DNA of 44,378 nucleotides. It comes from Clostridia bacterium (lineage in GTDB: Bacteria > Bacillota > Clostridia > Oscillospirales > CAG-272). Location: NCBI GenBank assembly GCA_017501245.1, contig JAFVXI010000001.1, forward strand, positions 1 through 44,378, read 5' to 3'. The translations under genes were made by a program, and so were the position numbers. Positions 14,920-24,714 of the stretch are shown piece by piece; position 1 is the first letter of the stretch, and each line of letters starts with the position of its first letter. The notes under the pieces were generated by a model. The model ran no database searches and was not told the DNA's origin. It saw only the letters and a list, made by a program, of their open reading frames with translations.

Positions 14920-17907
14920 ATGGCAAAAAATACTAAGATCTCGGAATTGTCCCGTGACTTCGGCATGAAGGCGAAGGACGTTATCGAGGGATTTAAAGAG
15001 CTTGATATTGATAAGAACAGCGGTGCTACGGTCTCTGACGAGGAGTTTGAGATCTTTATGCAGCATATGACCTCCAAGCATCAGATAGGCGATCTCGAGG
15101 CTTATACCTCGGGCAAGGTCACTATCCGCTCGGAGGCTAAGAAGGCTGCTAAGGCGGAGCCCAAGGCCGAGAAGAAGCCCGAGGTCGAGGCAGCACCCAA
15201 GGCAGAGCCTAAGGTGGAGAAGAAGGCCGAGCCTAAGGTCGAGGCCGCACCTAAGGCGGAGCCCAAGGTAGAAAAGAAGGTCGAGCCCAAGGTGGAGGCA
15301 CAGCCCGCACCCAAGGCTGAGGCACCCAAGGCGGCGCCCGCACAGCAGGCTGCAAGACCCGAGAGAGCGCCCGAGAGAAGGCAGGAGCAGAGACCCCAGC
15401 CTCAGGGACAGAGACCTCAGGGTCAGCAGGACCAGAGGAGAGGCCAGGGTCAGCAGAGCCAGCAGAGACCCTATCAGCAGCAGAATGCGAGATACGGTCA
15501 GAGACCCTCGGAGGATCCCTTTGCAAAGCGCCGCGAGGCTATGAACAGAAACGCAGAGGGCAGACCTCAGCGCCCCGGAGCGCAGGGTCAGGTTCAGCAG
15601 AGGCCTATGCAGCCCCGCCCCGGACAGGCGGCGCAGAGCGCGCCTATGCCCCAGGCAGTAAGGCCGAAGGAGGTAGAGGAGGCAGCTCGCCAGGCTACAA
15701 TGCAGCGCCCCGCACAGCAGGCGCAGCAGGCTCAGATCGAGAAGAGAGCAAAGGCGCAGGAGGCGGCAGCCGCTGCTACCCAGCAGGCACCCAAGCAGCC
15801 TAAGCGCGAGGAGAAGAAGGCTCCCGCTCAGCGTCAGCAGTTCAAGACCATTACGGTCGAGCGCGGCGAGGTCACCGGCGGAGTCAACATCGGTGCAACC
15901 GCTCCTACTACCGCCCCCGGTAAGAGGGTCGTAGACACGAGGACGAGCGACGTCGACCTCTCTAAGTACGACGATCGCTTCAACGATCAGTACTACGCCA
16001 TCGCAAACGGCGGCTCGAGAGGCGGAGCGCCCACGCAGTCCAAGACCAAGCTTAAAAAGCAGGATAACCGCGGACAGAACCAGAAGTCCGCAAAGGATAG
16101 AGAGAGGGCAAACCAGGAGCGCATCAAGCGCATGGAGGCTGAGCGTGCGAGAGCTAAGCAGCTCGAGATCACCGTGCCCGACGAGATCACCGTCTCCGAG
16201 CTTGCCACGAGGATGAAGAAGACCTCCGCCGAGGTCATCAAGAAGCTGATGATGATGGGCGAGATGAAGAGCCTTAACGACGTCGTCGACTTCGCAACGG
16301 CTGAGCTTATCGCAGACGAGTTTGGCGTCCTTGTAAAGAAGGAGGTCGTCGTCACTATCGAGGAGAAGCTCTTCACCGAGGCTGAGGACAGTGAGGAGGA
16401 TCTCATCGAGCGTGCGCCCGTCGTATGCGTTATGGGTCACGTCGACCACGGTAAGACCTCTATCCTCGACGCTATCAGACACACCAGCGTCACCAAGGGC
16501 GAGGCAGGCGGAATTACGCAGGCTATCGGTGCTTACAGAGTTAAGGCAAACGGCAAGGACATCACCTTCCTTGACACGCCCGGCCACGAGGCGTTTACCG
16601 CTATGCGTATGCGCGGAGCAAAGTCCACGGATATCGCCATCCTCGTAGTTGCGGCGGACGACGGCGTAATGCCCCAGACCGTCGAGGCTATCAACCACGC
16701 TAAGGCGGCAGGCATCGACATCATCGTTGCTATAAACAAGATGGATAAGCAGCATGCTAATCCCGACAACGTTCTTAATCAGCTCACTCAGTACGAGCTT
16801 GTTCCCGAGGCTTGGGGCGGCGACGTTATGACCGTTCCGGTTTCTGCGCTCACGGGTATGGGTATCAGCGATCTGCTTGACAGCGTGCTTCTGCTCGCTG
16901 AGGTCAAGGAGCTTAAGGCTAATCCCGCAAAGAGGGCGAGAGGTCTCGTTATCGAGTCTAAGCTCGACCGCGGCCGCGGTCCCGTTGCTACCGTCCTTAT
17001 CCAGAACGGAACGCTCCATCAAGGCGACTACGTCATCGTAGGAAACTCCACCGGTAGAGTAAGAGCAATGATAGACGACAAGGGCAAGTCGGTTAAGGTC
17101 GCAGGACCCTCCGTCCCCGTTGAGATCATCGGTCTTGACGACGTGCCTCAGGCGGGCGACGAGCTTAACGCCGTTGAGGACGAGAGAATGGCACGTGACC
17201 TCGCAGAGCAGAGAAGAGAGAAGCAGCGCCAGGAGATCCTCGCAGCTAATGCGAGAGTAAACCTCGACGATCTCTTCAGCCGTATCTCCGAGGGCACGAA
17301 GACGCTCAACATCATCGTTAAGGCAGACGTTGCAGGCTCGGCAGAGGCAGTTAAGGCCTCGCTCCTCAAGCTTTCTAACGAGGAGGTCAAGGTCAACGTC
17401 ATCCACAGTGCGGTCGGCGGCATCACCGAGAGCGACGTTATGCTCGCTGCGGCGTCCGACGCTATCATCGTCGGCTTCTCCGTCCGTCCCGACAAGAACG
17501 CTCTCGACTCCGCAGAGCGCAACAACGTAGATATCAGAACTCACCGCATCATCTATGAGATCATAGACGAGGTCGAGGCTGCTATGAAGGGTATGCTCGC
17601 TCCCACCTTCAAGGAGGTGCTGCTCGGTCATGCGGAGGTTCGCCAGACCATCAAGGTTCCGAACGTCGGCATCATCGCAGGCTGCTACGTCCAGGACGGA
17701 AAGATCACCCGTCAGGCCTCTATACGTATCGTCCGTGACGGCATAGTTATCTTCGAGGATAAGATCTCCTCTCTGCGCCGCTTCAAGGATGACGTCAAGG
17801 AGGTTGCCGACGGCTACGAGTGCGGTGTCGGAATTGAAAAGTTCAACGACATCAGAGAGGGCGACACGCTCGAGGCGTTCATTATCGAGGAGGTCGCAAG
17901 AACCTAA
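14920..17907 (+). CDS. infB: Translation initiation factor IF-2
   Basis: A GTPase that brings initiator fMet-tRNA to the ribosome. An N-terminal helical domain (about 1-55) is followed by a long low-complexity linker, first Ala/Lys/Glu/Pro repeats (about 68-145) then Gln/Arg/Pro-rich (about 150-290). Next come a second IF2_N domain (about 414-480), the G domain with G1 GHVDHGKT (506-513), DTPGHE from 552 and NKMD (606-609), and the C-terminal beta-barrel and fMet-tRNA-binding domains. The 995-residue length is large because of the linker. The ATG at 14920 follows GGTGG by 5 nt; an in-frame GTG at 14911 would add three residues. It is the last gene of the operon: rbfA, its usual neighbour, is absent. 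Confidence 0.96.
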   Translation: MAKNTKISELSRDFGMKAKDVIEGFKELDIDKNSGATVSDEEFEIFMQHMTSKHQIGDLEAYTSGKVTIRSEAKKAAKAEPKAEKKPEVEAAPKAEPKVEKKAEPKVEAAPKAEPKVEKKVEPKVEAQPAPKAEAPKAAPAQQAARPERAPERRQEQRPQPQGQRPQGQQDQRRGQGQQSQQRPYQQQNARYGQRPSEDPFAKRREAMNRNAEGRPQRPGAQGQVQQRPMQPRPGQAAQSAPMPQAVRPKEVEEAARQATMQRPAQQAQQAQIEKRAKAQEAAAAATQQAPKQPKREEKKAPAQRQQFKTITVERGEVTGGVNIGATAPTTAPGKRVVDTRTSDVDLSKYDDRFNDQYYAIANGGSRGGAPTQSKTKLKKQDNRGQNQKSAKDRERANQERIKRMEAERARAKQLEITVPDEITVSELATRMKKTSAEVIKKLMMMGEMKSLNDVVDFATAELIADEFGVLVKKEVVVTIEEKLFTEAEDSEEDLIERAPVVCVMGHVDHGKTSILDAIRHTSVTKGEAGGITQAIGAYRVKANGKDITFLDTPGHEAFTAMRMRGAKSTDIAILVVAADDGVMPQTVEAINHAKAAGIDIIVAINKMDKQHANPDNVLNQLTQYELVPEAWGGDVMTVPVSALTGMGISDLLDSVLLLAEVKELKANPAKRARGLVIESKLDRGRGPVATVLIQNGTLHQGDYVIVGNSTGRVRAMIDDKGKSVKVAGPSVPVEIIGLDDVPQAGDELNAVEDERMARDLAEQRREKQRQEILAANARVNLDDLFSRISEGTKTLNIIVKADVAGSAEAVKASLLKLSNEEVKVNVIHSAVGGITESDVMLAAASDAIIVGFSVRPDKNALDSAERNNVDIRTHRIIYEIIDEVEAAMKGMLAPTFKEVLLGHAEVRQTIKVPNVGIIAGCYVQDGKITRQASIRIVRDGIVIFEDKISSLRRFKDDVKEVADGYECGVGIEKFNDIREGDTLEAFIIEEVART

Positions 17908-17920
17908 TAGGCGGGCCCGG

Positions 17921-18027
17921 GTTATGGATGCCCGAAGGGGCAAGCGATGAGTTATGATTGCCTAAAGGCGAGTTATGAGTTATGATTGCCTAGAGGCAAG
18001 TTATGAGTTATGATCGGACTTTGCCGA
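17921..18027 (+). repeat. Mini-hairpin array with GTTATGAGTTATGA linkers
   Basis: Short inverted repeats alternate with a constant linker: TGCCCGAAGGGGCA, TTGCCTAAAGGCGA, TTGCCTAGAGGCAA and TCGGACTTTGCCGA are separated by (GA)GTTATGA or GTTATGAGTTATGA. Each small unit can fold into a 4-6 bp hairpin with different sequence but the same size. It begins 13 bp after the infB stop. The array at 43205-43407 has the same design with another linker. Confidence 0.8.
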
Positions 18028-18081
18028 GCTCTGGTCGGCTTGCGGCATAGCTCGCATCACAAAACCAAAACCAAATAGAAA

Positions 18082-18111
18082 AGAGCGCTTCGGATGCTTC
18101 CGAAGCGCTCT
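18082..18111 (-). terminator. Strong terminator hairpin, minus orientation
   Basis: A perfect 13-bp stem AGAGCGCTTCGGA/TCCGAAGCGCTCT with a 4-nt loop. On the minus strand it is followed by TTTCTATTT, so it most likely ends transcription of the lipoprotein gene that reads leftward; the plus-strand side has a weaker T-tract. Confidence 0.75.
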
Positions 18112-18120
18112 CATTACTTT

Positions 18121-18151
18121 AAGTCACGCAGGAGCTAGTGCGTGACTTTTT
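18121..18151 (+). terminator. Rho-independent terminator downstream of infB
   Basis: A 10-bp stem AAGTCACGCA/TGCGTGACTT with an 8-nt loop, running into TTTTT. It is the first of two plus-oriented terminators after the infB operon. Confidence 0.85.
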
Positions 18152-18156
18152 GCTTT

Positions 18157-18190
18157 GCCGGGGATTTTCTTGCGATATCCCCGGCTTTTT
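18157..18190 (+). terminator. Second rho-independent terminator downstream of infB
   Basis: GCCGGGGAT pairs with ATCCCCGGC, and TTTTTCTTT follows. It backs up the preceding terminator. From 18191 to 18296 nothing else was seen. Confidence 0.85.
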
Positions 18191-18296
18191 CTTTAATTTG
18201 TCAATGATTGTTTGCAAAAATCTACTCAAAATGGATTTTCCGTGTGCTTTGATCAGCGATCGATGCACTGGGTCATGATTTATTCGGCGTTGTGTG

Positions 18297-21200
18297 TTAC
18301 CAAAGAACGATGCTGCCGTCCTCTGCGTAGTGCCAGTGCGTGCCGCTTGAGGCGGGGTCGCTCTCGCTGTAATAATAGACCGTCGCGGAGGAGAAGGGCG
18401 AGTTTTTGATCTCTATCTTGGCGAATGCCTCGGCGTCACCCGCATAGTATACGGACTTGAGCCTCGTCGTGCTGCTGAAGGCGTAGGAGTCGATGCTCGT
18501 CACGCTGTCGCTAAGGTGGATCGCCGTGAGCTTTGAATCATAGTAGAAGGCGTGTTTGCCGATCGTCTTAACGCCGCTTCCGATATAGACGAAGTCAAGG
18601 CTCGTGCAGTTGCTGAAGGCGTATTCGCCGATAGCTCTCTCGCCGCCGTCCTCTATTCTGACCGTCTTGAGGCTTGCGCACTGTGCAAAGGCATAGGAGG
18701 GGATGCTGCCCGCCTCGGCGGGGATGGTCACGCTCGTTAATTTAGTGCTGAGGAAGGCGCAGGGCGTGATAACGTAGCTCTTGCCGTCGATGCTCTCGGG
18801 CAGGGTGATATCCGTAGCCGTGCCGACGTAGCCCGTCAGATAGATAACGCCGTCCCGCTCGCAGGTGACGAAGCCGTCGGGAGTGATGACCATCTTGCTC
18901 TCACCCTCGGTGGGCGTGTAGATATTGATGGCGGCCTCGGCGAGGTAGCCGTAGCTCCTCGAGCCTGCTACAAGCTCGAGCGAGGACTTGTTGTAGATCT
19001 CGGTGATCCTGTTGTTGACGGGGTAACTGCTTGACTGGAAGCAGAGGAAGGCGTTGTTGCCGATAGATTTTACGGACTTGCCGAGCGTCACCTTAGCGAG
19101 GCTTGAGCAGTAGCCGAACGCCATACCGTCGATCGTGATCAAGCCGTCGCCGATAACGACCTCGACGAGAGAGGAGCAGCTGTTGAACGCACTTGAGCCA
19201 AGCTCGGTCACGCTGTCGGGGATGACGATCTCGGTGAGCGAGGAGCAATACGCAAATGCGCTGCCGCCGATCTTCTTAACGCTATCGGGGATAGCTATAT
19301 CCTTAAGGTAGGTAAGACGGGAGAATGCGGAATATCCGATGCTCTCGCAGATGCCGCCCTCCTCAAATGCGATGGAGGTGATATAGGGGGGAGAATAGCT
19401 GCTCGATGCGATGAAGTAATCGGGGATATACTTAACGCCCTTGCCTATCCTGAGCACAAGACCGCCCGAGTCCTTGCCTGCTGTGGCAAAGCTTGCGCCG
19501 TTCATCACTCCTGCGTTCAGCTCCTCTGCCTCAACGAGGACGTCGGTCAGCATAGTGCAGTTGCGGAAGAGGTAGCTTGAGATGATCTTTGTGTCCTTGT
19601 GGATTGCCGCCGTGGTGACGTCGGTAGAAACTGCCGAGATGGCGACGAGATATCCGTTGGATTTAGGACCGATATAGATGACGTTGCCGTATACGTTGCC
19701 CTCGATGGAGGTAGAGGTGGCGAATGCGGCGGGGTCTATATTCTCTATGCACTCGGGGATGCTCACCTTCTTCAGCGATGCTACCGAGAAGGAGCCTGCG
19801 CCGATGGACTTACACTGCGTGCCCTCCTCAAAGGAGATCTCGACGACGTTAGCTGCAACGGTATAGGTGTTTGAGGAATAAGAGAACATACGCTCGGGGA
19901 CTGCCGTGATGTCCTTGCCGATAACGACCTTGACGCCCTCGCCTGCCGTGCCTATCGAATCAAAGACGCCCGTATTAAGCTTGCCCTTATAGTTGAAGTA
20001 GAGGCTCTCAAGCTCGGTAAGGCCCGAGAAGGCGTAGTAGCCGATGGAGCTTGCGTTAACGTCGCCGATGATGAGCGAGGTAGCAGCGTTAAAGCCTAGG
20101 AGAGCGTGCTTGTAGATCGAATAGCTCTTGCCGTCGTAGCTCTCGGGGATGGTGATGGTGTCGGAGGTGCCGCGGTAGCCGACGAGATGGATGACCTCGC
20201 CGTCAACGTAGTAAACGAAGCCGTCGTCCTTATAGACGAGCTTGCTCTCGCCCTCGGTGTCGGTGTAGACGTTGAGTGCGTATCTTGATGCGTCGCCTAC
20301 GGTCGTCTGGCCTGCGACTATCTCGATCTCGGAGCGGTTGTAGATCTCGAGGACGCTGTCGGTGCTTCTGAAGGAGCTGTTGTTAAGGTTGGTGAGTCCC
20401 TTTCCGATTGTGAGCGAAACGAGGTTTCTCAAGCCGTCGAAGGCGTAGTTTGCAATATACGTCACGCTGTCGGGGATAACGAAGGTGAGCACCGAGGTGT
20501 AGGCAAAGGCGCGCTGACCGATAGAGGTGCAGACGCCGCCCTCCTCAAACTCGATGGAGGTCACCCTCTTTACGTTGTAGAGTAGATAATCGGGTACGGA
20601 GGTGACGTCCTTGCCGATGATGACCTTAAGCCCCGAGGACTTCGTCGCCATATCCTTAAAGACGGTGTCGTAGGAGCCGTTCGGGAAGGAGGTCGCATTG
20701 AAGTATAGCTCCTCAAGGCTGACAAGACCGGTAAAGGCGTCGCTGCCGCCGTTAGAGATGCTGCCGCCGAGATTAAGCACACGAAGCGAGGAAAGACCCG
20801 AAAAGGCGAGAGAGGCGACGCTCGAGACGCCCGAGCCGATGGTCAATTCCTCAAGCTTATCACAGCTCAAGAAGGCGTGCGATCCAACGATGGTGACGCT
20901 GTCGGGGATAACGAAGGATCTGATGCCCGTGCGATAGAACGCCTTGTCGCCTATGAGAGTGAGTGCTGAGCCCTCCTCAAAGACTACCTCGTCGAGGTAA
21001 AGCGTGGTGTCGCCGTGGACGTCGTACATAAAGTGATTGGGAATGACGGTAACGCTCTTACCCACGTGGACTCTCATGCCCTCCTCGGCGTTGCCCGAGC
21101 AGGTGAAGGCGCAGGGGGTGTAGTAGGCGCTCGTGAGCTTTGCCGCATCGAGGTAAATATCGCGAAGAGATGTGCAGTAGGTAAAGGCGGTGTTGATGCT

Positions 21201-23312
21201 CTTTACGCTCTCGGGGATCCATACCGTGCGCAGGTCCTGACAGTGAGAGAAGGATGCACCGATAGACTCGCAGACCGAGCCTGCCTCGAAGTTTAGCGAG
21301 GTCACCTTGGGGTAAAGGCTCACGTCGTCGCTCGAAGGGACGAAGAGGTAGTTAGGAACAGACGTGACATCCTTGCCGATGACGACCTTGATGCCCTCTT
21401 TAGCTCTGCCCGCATTACTGAAGATGAGGTTATTCGTTTTGAGCGAGGGCTTTGCGGTCACGTTATAGTAGACCTCCGTGAGCGACACGGCGTCGGCAAA
21501 GGCGGAATTTGAAATAGTGCTGACGTTGCCGACCAAATGTAGCTTTTTAAGAGCGGAGCAGCCGCGGAAGGCGCCCTCGCCTATCTCGGAGGCGTAGACC
21601 GTCAGCTCCTCAAGGGCGTAGCAGCTCTCGCACGCACCTGCCTCAAGCTTTATGCCGTCGGGCAGGGTGAGCCTCTTGAGATATGCGTTGCCAGAGAGGG
21701 CGCCGCTTGCGATAGTAGTAACCTTAAAGTCGCCGATATACTCGGGGATGATAAGCTCCTCGAGGGTGCCGGAGTATGCCGTTATCGTAGCGTTGGTATT
21801 GAATACCGAATAGGTGAAGAACTGCGTGACGTCTATCCACTTGGCGTAGACGGTGATATCCTTATATACGTTAACGTCGATGATGCTGATCGGATCTTCA
21901 AATCCGCTGTCGGTGTACCAGCCGTCGAAGGCAAAGCCGTCTCTCGTGGGTACGCCGAGCACTATGATGCCTGTGTTGACGTTAAAGCTCGTGGGGTTGT
22001 CCTTGGAGTTTATACCGCCGTTAAGATTGTAGGTGATGTTATAGACGTTGACCTTCCACTTTGCGTAGAGGGTGACGCTGCCGAGCACGTTGATGTGCGT
22101 GACCTGATTTTTGAAGTCGGGGTCGGTGTACCAGCCGTCGAAGCTGTAGCCGGGGCGGGTGGCAGAGCCAAGCTCAAGCGTTCCGCTCTCTACGTCAAAC
22201 TCTCCGGGGTTTGCCTCAGCGTTGACGCCGCCGTAAAGCTCGTAGGTTATGTTGTAGATATTCTTCTCCCACTTCGCATAGATGGTGATATCCGCAAAGA
22301 TATTCACGTTGATGACGGTGATGGGGGTCTTGAAGTCGGGGTCGGTGTACCAGCCCGCAAAGGTGTAGCCGGGTGCCTCGGGCTTTCCGAGGGTGATATC
22401 GCCGGTCTCAATATCGAAGCTGCCGGGGTTTTGGTTGGTGGCTCCGTTAACGCCCAGCTCGTAGGTCACGTTGTAGACGTTGAGTATCCAGCTTGCATAG
22501 AGGGTAATATCGCCATAGAGGTCGATATTTACCGTGGTGACCTTGTTTTCCGGATCAACGTCGGTGTACCAGCCGCCAAAGAGGTAGCCCTCCTTGGTGG
22601 GGGTGCCGAGCGTAACCTCACCTGCCTCTATATCAAAGGTAGGGGGATTGTCGGGGGAGTTCGTTCCTCCGCCCAGCTCGTAGGTTATGTTATAGACGTT
22701 GAGCGTCCATCTCGCATAGACGGTAACGTCGGCAAGGACCGAAGGATCAATAGAATCGATGCTCTCGGTGAAGTCAGCATCGGCAAACCAGCCCGAGAAG
22801 GTGTAGCCCTTTCTCGTGGGCGCATTAAGCGTGATATTGCCCGAGGTAACGTCAAAGCTCTCGGGGTTCTCCTCGGAGTTTACGCCGCCGCCCAGCTCGT
22901 AGACGAGCTCGTAGGTTATAAGCTCCCAGCCTGCCACAAGCGACAGGTCCTCCGTAACCTTATCGGTGGCAAAATCCCATTTCCTCTCTCCGTCGAAGAA
23001 GCCGAGGAAGGTGTAGCCGGGGCGCACGGGGGTATCGGGCTCGGGGATGAGAGAGCCCTCCGTGAGCGATAAGATCTCGGTGTCTAAGTCACCGTTGCCG
23101 TAAGATATGGTGACAGAGTGCGTTACGGGATCCTCAGGGTCGTCGGGGTCATCCGGGTCGTCCGGGCCGTTATTATCGTCAAGTCCGAAGATGCTAACGA
23201 TGATATCTCTTAAGCCCTCGGGCAGGACGTCGAGCAGAGCGCAGGAGCTGAGCAGCATCGCCGAGGAGAGAAGCATCATCACACAAAGAAGGATGGAGAT
23301 GATCTTTTTCAT
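18297..23312 (-). CDS. Surface lipoprotein with InlB-type and BspA-like leucine-rich repeats
   Basis: A 1,671-residue exported protein. Residues 1-24 are a lipoprotein signal peptide with lipobox LSSC (Cys24), so it should be lipidated and membrane-anchored. A short Asp/Pro linker (about 45-62) follows. About six InlB/Listeria-Bacteroides B-repeats lie at roughly 65-495, each ending GYxFxGWYTD...TxYAKW. The remainder is a large BspA/TpLRR array (LRR_5) of units such as IPDSVTxIGxxAFxxCxSLxxVxIG. The C-terminal tail (SGTHWHYAEDGSIVLW) is common in clostridial BspA-like proteins. No sortase motif is present. Such proteins are thought to mediate adhesion or recognition. The ATG at 23312 has AAAGG 7 nt upstream and lies behind its own promoter; an upstream in-frame start would lie before the transcript. 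Confidence 0.88.
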   Translation of the reverse strand: MKKIISILLCVMMLLSSAMLLSSCALLDVLPEGLRDIIVSIFGLDDNNGPDDPDDPDDPEDPVTHSVTISYGNGDLDTEILSLTEGSLIPEPDTPVRPGYTFLGFFDGERKWDFATDKVTEDLSLVAGWELITYELVYELGGGVNSEENPESFDVTSGNITLNAPTRKGYTFSGWFADADFTESIDSIDPSVLADVTVYARWTLNVYNITYELGGGTNSPDNPPTFDIEAGEVTLGTPTKEGYLFGGWYTDVDPENKVTTVNIDLYGDITLYASWILNVYNVTYELGVNGATNQNPGSFDIETGDITLGKPEAPGYTFAGWYTDPDFKTPITVINVNIFADITIYAKWEKNIYNITYELYGGVNAEANPGEFDVESGTLELGSATRPGYSFDGWYTDPDFKNQVTHINVLGSVTLYAKWKVNVYNITYNLNGGINSKDNPTSFNVNTGIIVLGVPTRDGFAFDGWYTDSGFEDPISIIDVNVYKDITVYAKWIDVTQFFTYSVFNTNATITAYSGTLEELIIPEYIGDFKVTTIASGALSGNAYLKRLTLPDGIKLEAGACESCYALEELTVYASEIGEGAFRGCSALKKLHLVGNVSTISNSAFADAVSLTEVYYNVTAKPSLKTNNLIFSNAGRAKEGIKVVIGKDVTSVPNYLFVPSSDDVSLYPKVTSLNFEAGSVCESIGASFSHCQDLRTVWIPESVKSINTAFTYCTSLRDIYLDAAKLTSAYYTPCAFTCSGNAEEGMRVHVGKSVTVIPNHFMYDVHGDTTLYLDEVVFEEGSALTLIGDKAFYRTGIRSFVIPDSVTIVGSHAFLSCDKLEELTIGSGVSSVASLAFSGLSSLRVLNLGGSISNGGSDAFTGLVSLEELYFNATSFPNGSYDTVFKDMATKSSGLKVIIGKDVTSVPDYLLYNVKRVTSIEFEEGGVCTSIGQRAFAYTSVLTFVIPDSVTYIANYAFDGLRNLVSLTIGKGLTNLNNSSFRSTDSVLEIYNRSEIEIVAGQTTVGDASRYALNVYTDTEGESKLVYKDDGFVYYVDGEVIHLVGYRGTSDTITIPESYDGKSYSIYKHALLGFNAATSLIIGDVNASSIGYYAFSGLTELESLYFNYKGKLNTGVFDSIGTAGEGVKVVIGKDITAVPERMFSYSSNTYTVAANVVEISFEEGTQCKSIGAGSFSVASLKKVSIPECIENIDPAAFATSTSIEGNVYGNVIYIGPKSNGYLVAISAVSTDVTTAAIHKDTKIISSYLFRNCTMLTDVLVEAEELNAGVMNGASFATAGKDSGGLVLRIGKGVKYIPDYFIASSSYSPPYITSIAFEEGGICESIGYSAFSRLTYLKDIAIPDSVKKIGGSAFAYCSSLTEIVIPDSVTELGSSAFNSCSSLVEVVIGDGLITIDGMAFGYCSSLAKVTLGKSVKSIGNNAFLCFQSSSYPVNNRITEIYNKSSLELVAGSRSYGYLAEAAINIYTPTEGESKMVITPDGFVTCERDGVIYLTGYVGTATDITLPESIDGKSYVITPCAFLSTKLTSVTIPAEAGSIPSYAFAQCASLKTVRIEDGGERAIGEYAFSNCTSLDFVYIGSGVKTIGKHAFYYDSKLTAIHLSDSVTSIDSYAFSSTTRLKSVYYAGDAEAFAKIEIKNSPFSSATVYYYSESDPASSGTHWHYAEDGSIVLW

Positions 23313-23373
23313 TGTTTTGCCTTTCATATTGTTATTATCGTATGCGCACGCAGGCGCAAAAGAAGATAAATAA

Positions 23374-23402
23374 AATATAGCACAACCAATGGCGAAAATC
23401 AA
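23374..23402 (-). promoter_or_regulatory. Promoter of the LRR lipoprotein gene
   Basis: On the minus strand TTGATT (23397-23402), 17 bp and TATATT (23374-23379). A leader of roughly 55 nt remains before the ATG at 23312. Confidence 0.75.
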
Positions 23403-23467
23403 GAGCATTTTTTATCCGGGTTACGGAAGGGAGATCCGAGTTACCCTCGTAAAGGCGGCGAGAGGAA

Positions 23468-23516
23468 GAAAAAACAAGAGCCAAGGGAGGGCAAAATCAG
23501 CGCTCCCGTGGCTCTT
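23468..23516 (-). terminator. Rho-independent terminator of the ogg gene
   Basis: On the minus strand AAGAGCCACGGGAG pairs with CTCCCTTGGCTCTT (one mismatch) and is followed by GTTTTTT. It lies about 100 bp after the stop codon of the glycosylase gene. Confidence 0.87.
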
Positions 23517-23614
23517 ATATAGAGATAAATGACTATAACTATTTACAATTTCAGCTAATTTTTCCGCTTTTGGCGGCTATGTATAGCCGGCTTTTTCAAT
23601 GGAAAAAGAGTAGC

Positions 23615-24565
23615 TTATTTTGCCTCGGAGAGGCTCCTCACGTAGTGGAAGATATACTGCTGCGCAACGCCAGCGTATTTGCCGAGGGTGGTGGGGTCGA
23701 GCGAGCCGCCAAAGTACTCGTCTATCGCACGCTTCATCCAGACGTCGATGGGGAATGCCTCGAGGTTTGCAAAGCCGAAGAGAGCAACGCAGGAGGCAAC
23801 CTTGTCGCCAACGCCCTTGATGACCTTGAGCGCCTCGAGCGTCCTTTCATAGCTCGCCGCCTCGGAGATAGCATCGAGATCGACCTCGCCCGAGTAGACT
23901 CTCTGTGCCGCATCGAGGATATAACCGTATCTGAAGCCGGGGCGGGAGGGTAAAAGCCCCTCGGGTCGCGCAAGGATATCGGCAGAGGATGGGAAGCTGT
24001 AGCAGACGCCGCAGCGCTTGCAGATCTCTTCACACGGGGTGCCATTAGCGGGGTCAAGAGGGCAGAGCCTCTCGCCCTGTCCGAGTAAAGAAATGTTTAC
24101 ACCGTATTCGATCGCGATCTGCTTGATGATCTTCCTGATGCGCGGGATATTGTTGTTTTGCGAGATGATGAAGGAGATGAGCGTCTCCCACGGATCCTGC
24201 TTGAGTATGGCTATACCGCCCGCCATGCCTGCCGCCGCCCTCAGCCACTCGGAGTCGGTCCTCGAGAGGATGTCATCCCTGATCTCGGCAAGGCTCGAGC
24301 CGAGCATAAAGAGGCTGTCTAACTCTTCTATGCTTAGCTCCTCTCCGACGAGGCGCACGGTCAGCTCGCCCGGCTTATCCTGCCCGACCCTGATGACCGT
24401 CCTCCCGTAGGTGAAGAGGTATTCGTCGGCAAAGCGTCGCCCCGCCTCTATCCTCTCGTATCTGAAGCACTGACCGCATTCGAGCGTGTCCTTAAGCGAG
24501 TATTCTCCGAGACCCTCCGCCCGGTATTCGACCGAGCCGTCGGGGAGTGTAATTTTATTGAACAT
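23615..24565 (-). CDS. ogg: 8-oxoguanine DNA glycosylase (OGG1-type) with a cysteine-rich insertion
   Basis: A base-excision repair glycosylase/AP lyase that removes oxidised guanine. The N-terminal OGG domain carries DTLECGQCFRY (26-36), and the HhH-GPD domain carries LISFIISQNNNIPRI (129-143), KGVGDKVASC with catalytic Lys255, and PIDVW with catalytic Asp274. The length, 316 residues, is normal. Unusual is the segment 168-188, which replaces the usual acidic linker before FP(S/T) with Cys168 and then C178-X3-C182-X2-C185-X2-C188, a possible Zn or Fe-S site. The minus-strand start at 24565 has GGGGTGAT upstream. The gene shares an overlapping promoter region with the divergent DUF6062 gene. 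Confidence 0.9.
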   Translation of the reverse strand: MFNKITLPDGSVEYRAEGLGEYSLKDTLECGQCFRYERIEAGRRFADEYLFTYGRTVIRVGQDKPGELTVRLVGEELSIEELDSLFMLGSSLAEIRDDILSRTDSEWLRAAAGMAGGIAILKQDPWETLISFIISQNNNIPRIRKIIKQIAIEYGVNISLLGQGERLCPLDPANGTPCEEICKRCGVCYSFPSSADILARPEGLLPSRPGFRYGYILDAAQRVYSGEVDLDAISEAASYERTLEALKVIKGVGDKVASCVALFGFANLEAFPIDVWMKRAIDEYFGGSLDPTTLGKYAGVAQQYIFHYVRSLSEAK

Positions 24566-24581
24566 TTTGTGATATCACCCC

Positions 24582-24610
24582 TTGAAAATGGCGTCAGTAT
24601 AATGTATAAT
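24582..24610 (+). promoter_or_regulatory. Promoter of the DUF6062 gene, overlapping the ogg promoter
   Basis: TTGAAA (24582-24587), 17 bp and TATAAT (24605-24610) on the plus strand. The -10 occupies the same bases as the -10 of the opposite promoter, so one polymerase excludes the other. Confidence 0.65.
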
Positions 24611-24634
24611 AATACTGATATAGTCTATTTTCAA
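24606..24634 (-). promoter_or_regulatory. Promoter of ogg, overlapping the DUF6062 promoter
   Basis: On the minus strand TTGAAA (24629-24634), 17 bp and TATTAT (24606-24611). The transcript would start near 24599, about 35 nt ahead of ogg. Inverted repeats TTGAAAAT/ATTTTCAA and CAGTAT/ATACTG flank the shared core. Confidence 0.65.
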
Positions 24635-24714
24635 ATATTTTAACATATTTATAGCGAAATTACAAGTACATTTTTCTTTCGCTCACGGATGGGCGGAGGA
24701 GGAGAGGCGAGAGC

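Noticed and set aside
14851-17943. A 1,030-codon open frame antisense to infB
   Set aside because: infB is certain, and the antisense product is low-complexity Leu/Ser-rich; the same codon-bias artefact.
22095-23072. Plus-strand open frame antisense to the InlB-type repeats
   Set aside because: Its periodicity copies the repeats of the minus-strand lipoprotein gene and no start signal precedes it.
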